Source of the DNA: Candidatus Poribacteria bacterium
GTDB taxonomy: Bacteria; Poribacteria; WGA-4E; WGA-3G
Direction of reading: 5' to 3'
Assembly (NCBI GenBank): GCA_028824125.1
Contig: JAPPES010000025.1
Span: 1 to 64,000 of the forward strand
Length of the DNA stretch: 64,000 nucleotides
The position numbers were made by a program, and so were the translations under genes. Shown here piece by piece: positions 9,194-18,058 of the stretch (the stretch's first letter is position 1; each line of letters begins with the position of its first letter). Under the pieces are notes generated by a model. It did not search any database and was not told the DNA's origin. It saw only the letters and a list, made by a program, of their open reading frames with translations.

Positions 9194-10303
9194 TTGAAAA
9201 CGACGCACATCAAAACGTTAAATGAGTACATAGAATGGGTTGAATCTATAAATCCCAATTTAAAATCCGAATTATATTTATTTCGGGGTTTGTCAGATGA
9301 AAAATACCATATAGAAGCGTCCGCATGGAGAAGATTGCCAAGTACACATAACAGAAGCAGTAATGACGAATTTCTTGAAATTAATAGGGTTTTAATCAAA
9401 GAAGCACGGCTTCAGGGACATGACTACAAGAATGGAAGGAAACTGACGGATTTAGAAGTGCTTGCTGAACTTCAACACTTAGGTGCAGCAACTTGTCTGA
9501 TAGATTTTACTTATAGTGCCCAAATCGCCCTCTGGTTTGCTTGTCAATTTAATCACAATAGTTCCACAAATGGAAACGTTGGAGCAGTTCTTAATAACCC
9601 AAATACAATTGAAGAAATTACACCAAAGATGTTGGAAGTGAGAGATTTTGATTCTTTTTTCAACGCGCCAAGTAGAAAGATATGGCAACCTCAACTTTTT
9701 CGATGGCAACCGAGGCACTTGAATAATCGAATTGCTTCACAACACTCTGTCTTTTTGTTGGGAGGTAACCAAGTTATTCCACCAGATGAAGAATGTATCA
9801 TTGACGCAACTTGCAAAGAAGAAATACTAAAATCTTTAGATGTTTGCTCACATATCACCGGAAAGACGCTTTTTAACGATCTTGAAGGTTTCGCGAGTCA
9901 ACATGCACATAACAAACCTTTCCCAGTACCCAACTATCTTGTTCTTGGTCACCAAGCATATCAAAGACAGGAATACGAGGAAGCTATTATTAACTATGAA
10001 AAGGCAATTCGTTGGAATCCAAAAGATGCAAACCCGTATTTCTGGCGCGGACACGCGAGAGTCTCTATACAACAATATCAAGAAGCCATTGAGGACTTTG
10101 ACGAGGTATTCCGTATAGGAAGGGGTAATATGGTAAATGTATATCAGATTCGAGGTTATGCGAAATCGTGTCTTGGTCTTTCTAACGAAGCAAAGCAGGA
10201 TTATCAAAAAGGCTTACAATTGGCTCAGCAGGATAACAATCAAGAAAAAATTGAAAACTTTCAAAATGCCCTTCGTGAACTCAATTCTTACACCACTGTT
10301 TGA
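9194..10303 (+). CDS. FRG domain protein with C-terminal TPR repeats
   Basis: 369 residues. The N-terminal two thirds is an FRG domain: LYLFRGLSDEKYHIEASAWR gives the name motif, and LQHLGAATCLIDFTYSAQIA matches its second conserved block (H.G..T.L.DFT....AL.FA). Residues from about 250 on are two or three TPR units (YLVLGHQAYQRQEYEEAIIN and following). FRG proteins are common in phage-defence loci, but their biochemical role is not settled. It starts at a TTG preceded by GAGGAG at about eight bases. It lies 40 bp upstream of mod1 and is probably cotranscribed with it. Confidence 0.87.
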   Translation: MKTTHIKTLNEYIEWVESINPNLKSELYLFRGLSDEKYHIEASAWRRLPSTHNRSSNDEFLEINRVLIKEARLQGHDYKNGRKLTDLEVLAELQHLGAATCLIDFTYSAQIALWFACQFNHNSSTNGNVGAVLNNPNTIEEITPKMLEVRDFDSFFNAPSRKIWQPQLFRWQPRHLNNRIASQHSVFLLGGNQVIPPDEECIIDATCKEEILKSLDVCSHITGKTLFNDLEGFASQHAHNKPFPVPNYLVLGHQAYQRQEYEEAIINYEKAIRWNPKDANPYFWRGHARVSIQQYQEAIEDFDEVFRIGRGNMVNVYQIRGYAKSCLGLSNEAKQDYQKGLQLAQQDNNQEKIENFQNALRELNSYTTV

Positions 10304-10343
10304 CATAGATGAACAATAACACTGAAAATGGAAATAATTCCCC

Positions 10344-12011
10344 ATGTCAAAAGAAAACTTCAACGAAAAACTGATCGCACTTCTCAAAACCAACCCAGAC
10401 TTTACTGACGACTCAGACGAACTCATACCCGCTGCAGTCAAAGACCACGCATGGCAACTTGACCACAATCTCATCAGGTTACTCCTTACCGACGCCGAGA
10501 TAAAATCAACCTTCTTTAACGAGATTGATGGACATTGGGTTTTCAACTACAATACCTTTATTGACTACATCAACGAAAAGAACTTCCTTGCCAATTCCTA
10601 TACCCAGTTCCGCAACAAAATCGGTTTGAATATTGACGGTAAGTTTCTACGCGAACGCGGTGAAGTTTCGCTTGTGTGGCCCTACAAAGATTGCGTACTT
10701 GAAGGCGGACAAACGAAAGAAGAAGAGAAACGCAAAGAGATATTTTTCAATGAAATCCTTGCAAAAGACGAAATCAATCGGATTTTCGATCCGAAAGTGC
10801 TTACCAACTGGAAACGCCATACCGCCACTGGTGAACAGGATGTAACCGAAATCAAGCGCGACGACAACGGCACGATACGCGAAAACCTTATTATCAAGGG
10901 TAACAACCTCATTGCACTCCACACCCTTAAGCAGCAGTTCCGTGGGCAAGTCAAACTGATTTATATTGACCCACCATTTAACACTGGAAGCGATTCATTT
11001 GGCTATAACGACTATTTTAATCATTCCACTTGGTTGACGTTTATGAAAAATAGATTAGAAATCGCTAAAGAAATGTTAAGAGATGATGGATCGATCTATG
11101 TTCATCTTGATGCCAATGAAGTTCATTACTGCAAAGTATTGATGGATGAAATTTTTGGTAGAGACAATTTTCAGAGAGAAATTATTTGGCGTATTGGTTG
11201 GGTTTCAGGATACAAGACAGCAGTAAAGAATTGGGTCAGAAATCATGATACAATTCTATTTTATACAAATAAGAAATTATTTTTTAATAAAGAATATATT
11301 CCATACCCAGAAGACTATGAGCGCAGGGATGGAAGTTCCCCAGATGGTAAAGGACAGGCTATAGAAGATACTTGGAATTGCAATGAGTTAGACATACTTG
11401 ATTCTATTCAAATTATGAGTTTTGGCAAAGAAAAGACAGGTTTTCTTACCCAAAAGAATGAAAAATTATTAAGACGTATAATATATTCTGCTACAAATGA
11501 AGGTGATATTGTCCTTGATTTTACTGCAGGAAGTGGTACAACAAATGCAGTTGCTCACAAAATGAATAGACAATATATTGGAATTGAACAGTTAGAAAAA
11601 GGGATAAGATGTACAGTTCAACGTTTAAACAAAGTGATTGCTGGTGACAGATTTGGAATCTCTGAATCTGTGAATTGGCAAGGTGGAGGGAACTTTATCT
11701 ATTGCGAACTCATGCAATATAATCAAGCGTATATAGACAAAATCCGAACTGCAGATTCACCCGAGGAACTTGTTTCACTCTGGCAAGACATCGCCGAAAA
11801 CTCGTTCCTTAACTGGTATGTCAATGCAGAAACACCCGAAGATGCTATAGACGATTTCATTGCCATCGGTGACCTTGAAGCACAGAAACATCTGTTGGTA
11901 GAACTGCTGGATAAGAATCAACTCTATGTCAATCTCTCCGAAATGGCGGATGCGGATTTTGCGGTGAGTGGGCAAGATAAAGAACTGAATCATAAATTTT
12001 ACAATAAGTAA
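10344..12011 (+). CDS. Type III DNA methyltransferase (Mod subunit), copy 1
   Basis: 555 residues. It is a beta-class amino-methyltransferase: catalytic motif IV DPPF at residues 209-212 precedes the SAM-binding FTAGSGTT at 393-400. Such Mod subunits methylate adenine in an asymmetric site and guide the Res subunit. The first ~215 residues are about 88% identical to the second Mod at 14815, as are much of the last 90. The central part, where target recognition lies, is unrelated. Even the upstream GGAAATAATTCCCCATGTCA is shared. No res gene follows it, so it may use the Res at 21653 or act as a lone methyltransferase. It probably forms an operon with the FRG-TPR gene before it. Confidence 0.9.
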   Translation: MSKENFNEKLIALLKTNPDFTDDSDELIPAAVKDHAWQLDHNLIRLLLTDAEIKSTFFNEIDGHWVFNYNTFIDYINEKNFLANSYTQFRNKIGLNIDGKFLRERGEVSLVWPYKDCVLEGGQTKEEEKRKEIFFNEILAKDEINRIFDPKVLTNWKRHTATGEQDVTEIKRDDNGTIRENLIIKGNNLIALHTLKQQFRGQVKLIYIDPPFNTGSDSFGYNDYFNHSTWLTFMKNRLEIAKEMLRDDGSIYVHLDANEVHYCKVLMDEIFGRDNFQREIIWRIGWVSGYKTAVKNWVRNHDTILFYTNKKLFFNKEYIPYPEDYERRDGSSPDGKGQAIEDTWNCNELDILDSIQIMSFGKEKTGFLTQKNEKLLRRIIYSATNEGDIVLDFTAGSGTTNAVAHKMNRQYIGIEQLEKGIRCTVQRLNKVIAGDRFGISESVNWQGGGNFIYCELMQYNQAYIDKIRTADSPEELVSLWQDIAENSFLNWYVNAETPEDAIDDFIAIGDLEAQKHLLVELLDKNQLYVNLSEMADADFAVSGQDKELNHKFYNK

Positions 12012-12110
12012 TGATATAGGTGCAAAGTAAACTTATGCATAGCATATATCGAAAGAAATTTGAGAATCACTTTAACGATGTTAAAGTATCCACCAAGGAT
12101 AAGATGAAAA

Positions 12111-12236
12111 ATGCGTATGAATATTTTAGATATGAAAGGTAAATTAAGTTGGATTCTTTGTATACTAATTATTCTAATTGCCGGTATTATTATCTATAAA
12201 GATCAGTCAGAAATTCGTAAACTCAAAGACAGTTAA
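12111..12236 (+). CDS. Small single-span membrane protein (possibly frameshifted)
   Basis: A 41-residue ORF below the usual size cutoff: a short cytoplasmic start, one strongly hydrophobic helix (SWILCILIILIAGIIIY) and a charged tail DQSEIRKLKDS. AAGGA lies 11 bases upstream. The next ORF (12242-12424) continues in the -1 frame, and the joined reading around the junction (SEIRKLKDQLNDLEKR-like) would make a plausible coiled coil. The two may therefore be halves of one membrane-anchored protein of about 100 residues separated by a frameshift. Confidence 0.5.
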   Translation: MRMNILDMKGKLSWILCILIILIAGIIIYKDQSEIRKLKDS

Positions 12237-12241
12237 ATGAT

Positions 12242-12424
12242 TTGGAGAAACGGGACACATATAATATGCAAGTTTTTTTAAAATTTCCACCAGAGCTTGA
12301 GTCGGTTCGTAAATCTGACAAAGTGCCAAAGTTTTCCGAGTTAATGCAAATGACATCTGAGGAAATTAATAATTTAGCATCGAAAATTGCAACAGAATTT
12401 GAAATGCGCGACTGTCCCTGTTGA
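12242..12424 (+). CDS. Small hypothetical protein, possible 3' half of the 12111 gene
   Basis: 60 residues from a TTG, with no recognised family. It contains MQVFLKFPPELES and SELMQMTSEEINNLASKIAT. It has no good ribosome site, but it is open upstream in its own frame into the end of the 12111 gene, which supports a broken single gene. It converges on the FRG-TPR2 gene. Confidence 0.4.
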   Translation: MEKRDTYNMQVFLKFPPELESVRKSDKVPKFSELMQMTSEEINNLASKIATEFEMRDCPC

Positions 12425-12459
12425 TTCACCAATAATTATGCACATCCCTCAGTTAACTT

Positions 12460-14247
12460 TTACTTTTCAAAGTCAGGTGATAGATCAACTTCCCAGTTGT
12501 TCAACACCGGAGATAGATATATGTCAGCGTGCCGGTATAACACTGATACTGGCAACAAAAAACATGGGAGAGAGTCTCCAGTCAATTCTGGTTCCAATTC
12601 AATTGCTTCACTAAGGTCCTCCTCAGCCTTTTCAACATTACCTATTTTAAGATAAGCATTGTAGCGATTGTATAATGCTGCAACAATCCATTTGTGAGAA
12701 TATTGCTGTATATTTACTGCTTTGCTGATATTCTTAATAGCATATTTTAGATTACCGATTTTAGCGAAAAAAAGACCGAAATAATAAGATGCAGAAGCGA
12801 TATACCATTCTGTTTTCAGAATTTTTAATGCTTCATTAAAATCGTCAATAGCTTTTTCATATTCATTGATTTTAGTGTAAAAATGACCACGACAAAGGTA
12901 GACTGCAAAATTAGACTTTAGCATTATAGCACTTAACTTATCAAAACAATCAATAGCTTTTTCGTTCTTATTCATTTTTATGTAAATGTCACTAAGATTC
13001 AAATATGGCAAGAAATTGTGTTTTTCCAATTCTATTGCCTTGTTAAAGTCGGCAATTGCATGACCATCTTCACCTAATAGCATGTGCAGTTTGCCACGAC
13101 TATTGTATATTTCACTTGCTATTCTGTAGACTTCTTCATCGGAAGGTCTCCAACCTGAACGATCTTGAAAATCTGGTAAAATCCTAATTGCATGGTTGAA
13201 TACTTTGATTGCCGCATCATAGTCTTCACTATTTTGATGGGCATTACCAAGACTTAGATAGATTCGCTGTAATACTACATCATCCCGTATAAATAGTACT
13301 TGATCAGCTTTTTCAAAGTCAGCAATAGCGTGTTTATAGTCGCCAATTTTTGCGTAAACATTACCACGGCTGAGATAGGATTTGGCATTATATTGGCTTG
13401 CCTTGATAGCTTCATTAAAGTTGTCAATTGCTGATTCATTATCATCTATATACGCATGGACAATCCCGCGCCCTTGATAGGCTACGGCATAGTTTGAGTC
13501 CAATTTAATAGACTCACCAAATTTTTTCAAAGCTAAATCGTATTGGTCCTGAAGAATATAGTCATTGCCCTGTAGGTAATATGTAGTAGCCGCTAAGTAA
13601 ACACGTTGGAGTCTTATAACGCCGGCAAAATCCCCGTAGATAGTTTCAACGGATATACCGTGGTGCTTCAGCAGAAATTGTAGGACGTAACGTTTAAGGT
13701 TTTTCGGTATATTGACTATATTGACTCCTTCTTGCTTGATGTCAATGAAGCCTTCTTCAGGAATAACGAGTATACTTTTCTGAGCGATGATGCGATTATT
13801 TGTAGACTCAAGTTTCTTGATTTGACAATAATTGTGAACTCCCGGAAAACTCACTTTATCTTGTTCTAAAACAATAATCCTACCATTCTTGTCAGAAGAA
13901 CCATGACAAGCAAAGAAAAGAGCGATCAAATAGTCACTTGTAAAATCTATGCGGTTTGTAAGTCCTCCATAGTGTTGTACCATATCTGCAAATTCCGCTT
14001 CCTCTTCTTTGTCAGTAAATCTCCTATATTTTCTTAGAGAATTTTCTAGTAAACTCTGGATACCAAAAGGGTATCTAATTGGTAAATTTTCGTTGCGACA
14101 GAACCGATAAAGGTTTGAGGATACCTCCTTAAAGTGTTCTGACTCTCCTCGGTAAATATATGTTCCAACTGGCTTGCTTTCTACTAACTCACGAATCTCG
14201 TTAAGTTTTTCTAAAACAGCATTTAAATTGTCCATTTCGTTTCTCAT
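12460..14247 (-). CDS. FRG domain protein with long TPR array
   Basis: About 595 residues. The FRG domain occupies roughly the first 220 residues (GTYIYRGESEHFKEVSSNLY and HYGGLTNRIDFTSDYLIALF). About ten TPR units follow, for example YAVAYQGRGIVHAYIDDNES, AKSYLSRGNVYAKIGDYKHA and FAVYLCRGHFYTKINEYEKA. It is the second FRG-TPR protein of the island, placed in opposite orientation between the two mod genes, and a TPR platform suggests protein-protein contacts. The start is uncertain: TTG 14262, ATG 14247 and ATG 14238 are all in frame. Confidence 0.85.
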   Translation of the reverse strand: MRNEMDNLNAVLEKLNEIRELVESKPVGTYIYRGESEHFKEVSSNLYRFCRNENLPIRYPFGIQSLLENSLRKYRRFTDKEEEAEFADMVQHYGGLTNRIDFTSDYLIALFFACHGSSDKNGRIIVLEQDKVSFPGVHNYCQIKKLESTNNRIIAQKSILVIPEEGFIDIKQEGVNIVNIPKNLKRYVLQFLLKHHGISVETIYGDFAGVIRLQRVYLAATTYYLQGNDYILQDQYDLALKKFGESIKLDSNYAVAYQGRGIVHAYIDDNESAIDNFNEAIKASQYNAKSYLSRGNVYAKIGDYKHAIADFEKADQVLFIRDDVVLQRIYLSLGNAHQNSEDYDAAIKVFNHAIRILPDFQDRSGWRPSDEEVYRIASEIYNSRGKLHMLLGEDGHAIADFNKAIELEKHNFLPYLNLSDIYIKMNKNEKAIDCFDKLSAIMLKSNFAVYLCRGHFYTKINEYEKAIDDFNEALKILKTEWYIASASYYFGLFFAKIGNLKYAIKNISKAVNIQQYSHKWIVAALYNRYNAYLKIGNVEKAEEDLSEAIELEPELTGDSLPCFLLPVSVLYRHADIYLSPVLNNWEVDLSPDFEK

Positions 14248-14288
14248 ATAAATATTGACCAACTAAAGTCCTTCTCAGTAGCATCTTA

Positions 14289-14400
14289 TACCATTTCTAT
14301 TAATTATTCTGTCATTACCGATTGTAAGAAAAGAAACGGAGAACGGCACAAACTGAAAGTTTGTGCTACGATAAAGACGCATTTTCAATTAGAAATGGTA
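14289..14400. mobile_element. MITE-like element, ACCATTTCT/AGAAATGGT termini
   Basis: A 112-bp element with TACCATTTCTATTAATT at the left and its inverted match AATTAGAAATGGTA at the right. It carries the GCACAAACTGAAAGTTTGTGC hairpin (about 14346-14366). It stands between the divergent FRG-TPR2 and mod2 genes. Confidence 0.78.
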
Positions 14401-14814
14401 CTATAACGTTTCTAATTGTTATCGCATCACATCCAACTTGGGTAGTCGCAACTCTTTTATGTGCCATCTGGACTGACCTTCTTTTACTATAAAAGTCTTA
14501 CCTTATTGTTAAAAGCGAATTGCATGTATTACTAAAGGATAACACATTATACGATAAGTCTTCAATTGTATTTCACAGATTACATCCTATAATTCCTTGT
14601 TTTTTCTAACTTAAGTGTGGTATAATTTATGCTATTGTGTGTATATGGATTAGAGCATTATCCTATCAGTCATGCCGTAGATTTAGCATAGGGTGAAGTA
14701 TAGATATTGGAAAAATTCACCCAAGAAATAGACGACAGGTATAGCGATATAGATAACATTAGAATGTCTTGATCACCTTTTACTTCACCAACAACCTTTG
14801 GAAATAATTCCCCC
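14401..14814. other. Long leader/intergenic region upstream of mod2
   Basis: About 410 bp without a supportable gene. It contains a probable promoter at 14597-14626 and, just before the start codon, the sequence GGAAATAATTCCCCCATGTC shared with mod1. The transcript leader would be about 180 bases long. A 21-codon ORF from TTG 14707 to a TGA near 14772 lies in the leader, but nothing shows that it is translated. Confidence 0.55.
14597..14626 (+). promoter_or_regulatory. Probable promoter of the mod2-res operon
   Basis: TTGTTT (14597-14602) and TATAAT (14621-14626) with an 18-bp spacer. The -10 region sits in TGGTATAATTT, matching the context of the promoter at 9122-9150. Confidence 0.55.
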
Positions 14815-16476
14815 ATGTCAAAACAAAGCTTCAACGAAAAACTGATCGAACTTCTCAAAACCAACTCTGATTTTGTTGACGAATCAGACGAACTCCTGCC
14901 CGCTGCAGTCAAAGACCACGCATGGAAACTTGACCCGAATCTCATCAGGTTACTCCTTACCGATGCCGAGATAAAATCAACCTTTTTTAACGAAATTGAC
15001 AGACATTGGGTTTTCAATCACAACACCTTTATTGAGTACATCACCGCCAAAAACTTCCTCGCCAATTCCTATACCCAATTCCGTAACAAAATTGGCTTGA
15101 ACATTGACGGTAAGTTTCTGCGCGAACGCGGTGAAGTTTCACTCGTTTGGCCCTACAAAGACTGCGTGCTTGAAGGTGGACAGACAAAGGAAGAGGAAAA
15201 GCGTAAAGAGATTTTCTTCAACGAAATCCTTGCACAAGACGAAATCAATCGGATGTTTGATCCGAAAGTGCTGACTAACTGGAAACGCTATACCGCCGCA
15301 GGTGAACAGGACGTAACGGACATCCAACGAGACTATAATGGCACGATCCGCGAAAACCTTATCATCAAAGGGAATAATCTCATTGCACTCCATACTCTCA
15401 AACAGCAGTTCCGCGGACAGGTTAAACTGATTTATATCGATCCGCCGTATAATACAGGTGGAGAGGCAAATATTTTCACCTATAACAATACTTTCAATCA
15501 TTCCAGTTGGCTCACTTTTATGAAAAACAGGTTAGATGTAGCAAAATTACTTTTGAGAGATGATGGATTTATTGCTATTGCAATAGATCATTATGAGTTG
15601 TTTTATCTTGGGACATTGGCAGATGAAATTTTCGGAAGGGAAAACAGGTTAGGTATTATTACCATTGTAAACAGACCACAAGGAAGACAGTTTGCAAATT
15701 ATTTTAGTGTTACCAATGAGTATATGCTGGTCTACTCAAAGAATAAGGATGTAGCAATTTTTAATGAGGTTGTTTTAACAAGCGATAAATTAGAAGAATA
15801 TGATAAGGAGGATGATAAGGGGAAATTTAAATCAGTACCGTTGATGTATTCTCGGTTTGTTGAAGATAAAATGTCCAAAAATCCACAGCAGCACTTCTAT
15901 CCCATATATGTTAGCAAAGATTTAACAGAGATTACATTATCAAAGGTTGATGGATACTATGAAGTTTTGCCGATTAACAATAAAAGAAAGATATGTTGGA
16001 AAGTTAAGAAAGATTCTTTGAAGAAAAAATTAAAAGGAGATCATGAATATTTTGCAGAAAAGATGAAAAATGGAGCTGTGCAAATTTATGAGAAATATCG
16101 GGAAGGTAGGGGTGTCAAAATAAAAACACATTGGGAGGATAGCAGATACAATTCCACTGAGAATGGAACTGAACTTCTGAAAAGAGTATTAGGATATAAG
16201 CCAAAGTTTAGTTATCCTAAATCTCTCTATGCCGTGTTAGACACGCTGAAACTAATGACAGTGGAAAACGATATTGTGCTTGACTTTTTCGCTGGTTCTG
16301 GCACAACGGGGCATGCCGTATTAGAATTGAACAAACAGGATGGCGGTTCCCGTCAGTTTATCCTCGTAGAGCAATTAGACGAACATGTTGCAGTTTGCAA
16401 GGAACGACTTGAGAAGGTTATCAACCATGAAGGTATTCTAAGCGAAGATTTTTTCTCATGTGAATTGAAGGAATAG
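14815..16476 (+). CDS. Type III DNA methyltransferase (Mod), copy 2, ended by an in-frame amber codon
   Basis: 553 residues up to TAG. The beta-class methyltransferase motifs are complete: DPPY near residue 210 and DFFAGSGTTG near 490. The first ~215 residues are about 88% identical to the Mod at 10344, while the middle differs, implying another target sequence. The reading frame stays open after TAG at 16474-16476 and continues as the C-terminal segment at 16489-16773, which mod1 carries fused. The amber codon stands where mod1 has TAT for Tyr (CELMQYNQAY versus CELKE-stop-NQIY), so one base change explains it. The catalytic motifs precede the stop, so the shortened protein might still bind SAM but lacks about 100 residues. 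Confidence 0.88.
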   Translation: MSKQSFNEKLIELLKTNSDFVDESDELLPAAVKDHAWKLDPNLIRLLLTDAEIKSTFFNEIDRHWVFNHNTFIEYITAKNFLANSYTQFRNKIGLNIDGKFLRERGEVSLVWPYKDCVLEGGQTKEEEKRKEIFFNEILAQDEINRMFDPKVLTNWKRYTAAGEQDVTDIQRDYNGTIRENLIIKGNNLIALHTLKQQFRGQVKLIYIDPPYNTGGEANIFTYNNTFNHSSWLTFMKNRLDVAKLLLRDDGFIAIAIDHYELFYLGTLADEIFGRENRLGIITIVNRPQGRQFANYFSVTNEYMLVYSKNKDVAIFNEVVLTSDKLEEYDKEDDKGKFKSVPLMYSRFVEDKMSKNPQQHFYPIYVSKDLTEITLSKVDGYYEVLPINNKRKICWKVKKDSLKKKLKGDHEYFAEKMKNGAVQIYEKYREGRGVKIKTHWEDSRYNSTENGTELLKRVLGYKPKFSYPKSLYAVLDTLKLMTVENDIVLDFFAGSGTTGHAVLELNKQDGGSRQFILVEQLDEHVAVCKERLEKVINHEGILSEDFFSCELKE

Positions 16477-16488
16477 AACCAAATCTAT

Positions 16489-16773
16489 ATGGACAAAATC
16501 CAAGCTGCACAATCCTCCGAAGAACTCGTAGAACTCTGGAAAAACATCGCTGAAAACTCTTTCCTAAACTATTATGTCAATGCAGAATTGCCACAAGAAG
16601 CAGTAGACGATTTCAAAGATATTGATGACCTTGAATCACAGAAACATCTATTGGTAGAATTACTGGATAAAAATCAACTCTATGTCAACCTCTCCGAAAT
16701 AGAAGATACGGATTTTGGGGTGAGTGCGGAAGATAAGGTGTTGAATAAGAAGTTTTATGGACGCGGATTTTGA
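16489..16773 (+). pseudogene. C-terminal segment of Mod copy 2, cut off by TAG
   Basis: 94 residues (IDKI-like start, AENSFLNYYVNAELP, KHLLVELLDKNQLYVNLSE) closely match the last 94 residues of Mod copy 1. It is in frame with the preceding Mod part, separated by TAG and four codons. It could be restored by readthrough, translated separately from ATG 16489 (no good ribosome site), or be dead. Its final codons (KVLNKKFYG) are echoed at 18026-18058. Confidence 0.8.
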
Positions 16774-16833
16774 TCTAAGATGTTACTTAATTTGGAATGC
16801 AGGATAAATTAAATTCGAAAGAGGTAAAGTACC

Positions 16834-18036
16834 ATGCTTATCCGTCTTAATAAAGATAAAGTTGAACACATTGCAGGGTTCCTGCATAGTGTTACTTCTA
16901 ACAATCAGTGTAAAATAACGGTTACTGAGGGTTTAACTTCAGACGAGCCGAAATTTTACCGATACATAGAACAAATTTCAAATACTTATTTTAATTCTAC
17001 TGAACTAATAGCAAATGTGAACAACATTCATAGTTTTTTAATACTTATTCATAATGATCTCAGCGCAGATATTTATATCAATGATTTTATTGTAGAAACA
17101 CAAGTCCGACTCAAACGAAATTTAGAAAGTTTTGAACCAGGAACACTTATCATGAAAAGTGATATAACAGATATATATGATTTAAGTTTCCCTAACATAG
17201 AAATCCAAGATTCAGATAGTATTATCTGTTGCTTGAAGGTTGGCTGGAAATTCTTACTGTATTTTGATTTTCTGAGCCAAGATAGAATATCTAATATTAC
17301 CACAAGACAAAAAACACTGGCAAGGTTATACAGATATTTAAGTTTTGAAGAAGTGTTTCGAACTCTGGAATCAAAGGATTACTTTAAGGGAATGATCTCT
17401 GACGGTTGGTTTCCATTCGTAGAGATTTTAAGCAAAGACTATAAAAATTTAACACTTAATCATCAAAATGAAAAATCAGTTTCCGAAAATGAAGTAAAAG
17501 CATTGCTTGATAGATTCGACGAATCGCGTATAAAGAGAATGACAGACAAGTGGTGGGAACAGCCACTTTTTCAGGAAAAGCAGGAACTAATACAAGCTGG
17601 TATTGATGCATTTCTTGGTGGAACAAAAAGCGACTATATAAATTGTATTAAGACACTTTATTCAGAGATTGAAGGAATTATGCGTTCTTTATATCTTGAG
17701 GATAGTGGTGAGAGGACACGACATATACAAAAACTTATTGACCGTCTCATAGAAGTTGGAGAACGTAAAGTCGAAGACGATCAATCATTACTTTTACCTC
17801 AATATTTTTCGAGTTATCTTGTAGAAAATATTTTCAAAGAATTTGATCCTGAAACTGGTGAGGTTGACTTATCACGGCACACAGCTCTTCATGGTGTTGC
17901 TTTAGTAGAGGATTATAAACAAGCAAGGGCGTTACAAGCTCTCCTAACACTTGATCAGATTTATTTTTATTTGCCTACATTACCTAACGAAAATCAAAAG
18001 AATAATTCGGAAATAGAGGAAGAAAGTGTTGAATAA
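16834..18036 (+). CDS. Unknown 400-residue protein inside the type III operon (X)
   Basis: 400 residues, no family recognised. The first half is mixed alpha/beta (LIRLNKDKVEHIAGFLHSVT; IIC CLKVGWKFLLYFDF region). The C-terminal ~180 residues look helical and include LSRHTALHGVALVEDYKQAR, in which R-x4-H resembles the HEPN ribonuclease signature; this is suggestive only. GAGGT lies about nine bases upstream of the ATG. It sits between the Mod pieces and the 1208-residue gene, with 21 bp to the latter. Its last codons overlap a short echo of the mod 3' end, which suggests it was inserted between mod and the next gene. Confidence 0.75.
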   Translation: MLIRLNKDKVEHIAGFLHSVTSNNQCKITVTEGLTSDEPKFYRYIEQISNTYFNSTELIANVNNIHSFLILIHNDLSADIYINDFIVETQVRLKRNLESFEPGTLIMKSDITDIYDLSFPNIEIQDSDSIICCLKVGWKFLLYFDFLSQDRISNITTRQKTLARLYRYLSFEEVFRTLESKDYFKGMISDGWFPFVEILSKDYKNLTLNHQNEKSVSENEVKALLDRFDESRIKRMTDKWWEQPLFQEKQELIQAGIDAFLGGTKSDYINCIKTLYSEIEGIMRSLYLEDSGERTRHIQKLIDRLIEVGERKVEDDQSLLLPQYFSSYLVENIFKEFDPETGEVDLSRHTALHGVALVEDYKQARALQALLTLDQIYFYLPTLPNENQKNNSEIEEESVE

Positions 18037-18058
18037 AGCGTTTTATGGAGAATCATAA
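18026..18058 (+). repeat. Echo of the mod 3' end
   Basis: In the frame not used by the 400-residue gene, these bases read V-L-N-K-A-F-Y-G-E-S-stop, matching the end of Mod copy 2 (KVLNKKFYG). At the DNA level GTGTTGAATAA(A/G)..GTTTTATGGA is shared with 16738-16761, with 21 of 24 bases the same. It is most simply the true old end of a mod gene that once abutted the 1208-residue gene. Confidence 0.65.

Noticed and set aside
10344-12011. Type I or BREX methyltransferase
   Set aside because: Motif order is DPPF before FxGxG, and a Res-type SF2 helicase with C-terminal nuclease is downstream; no HsdS, PglZ or Brx genes are present.
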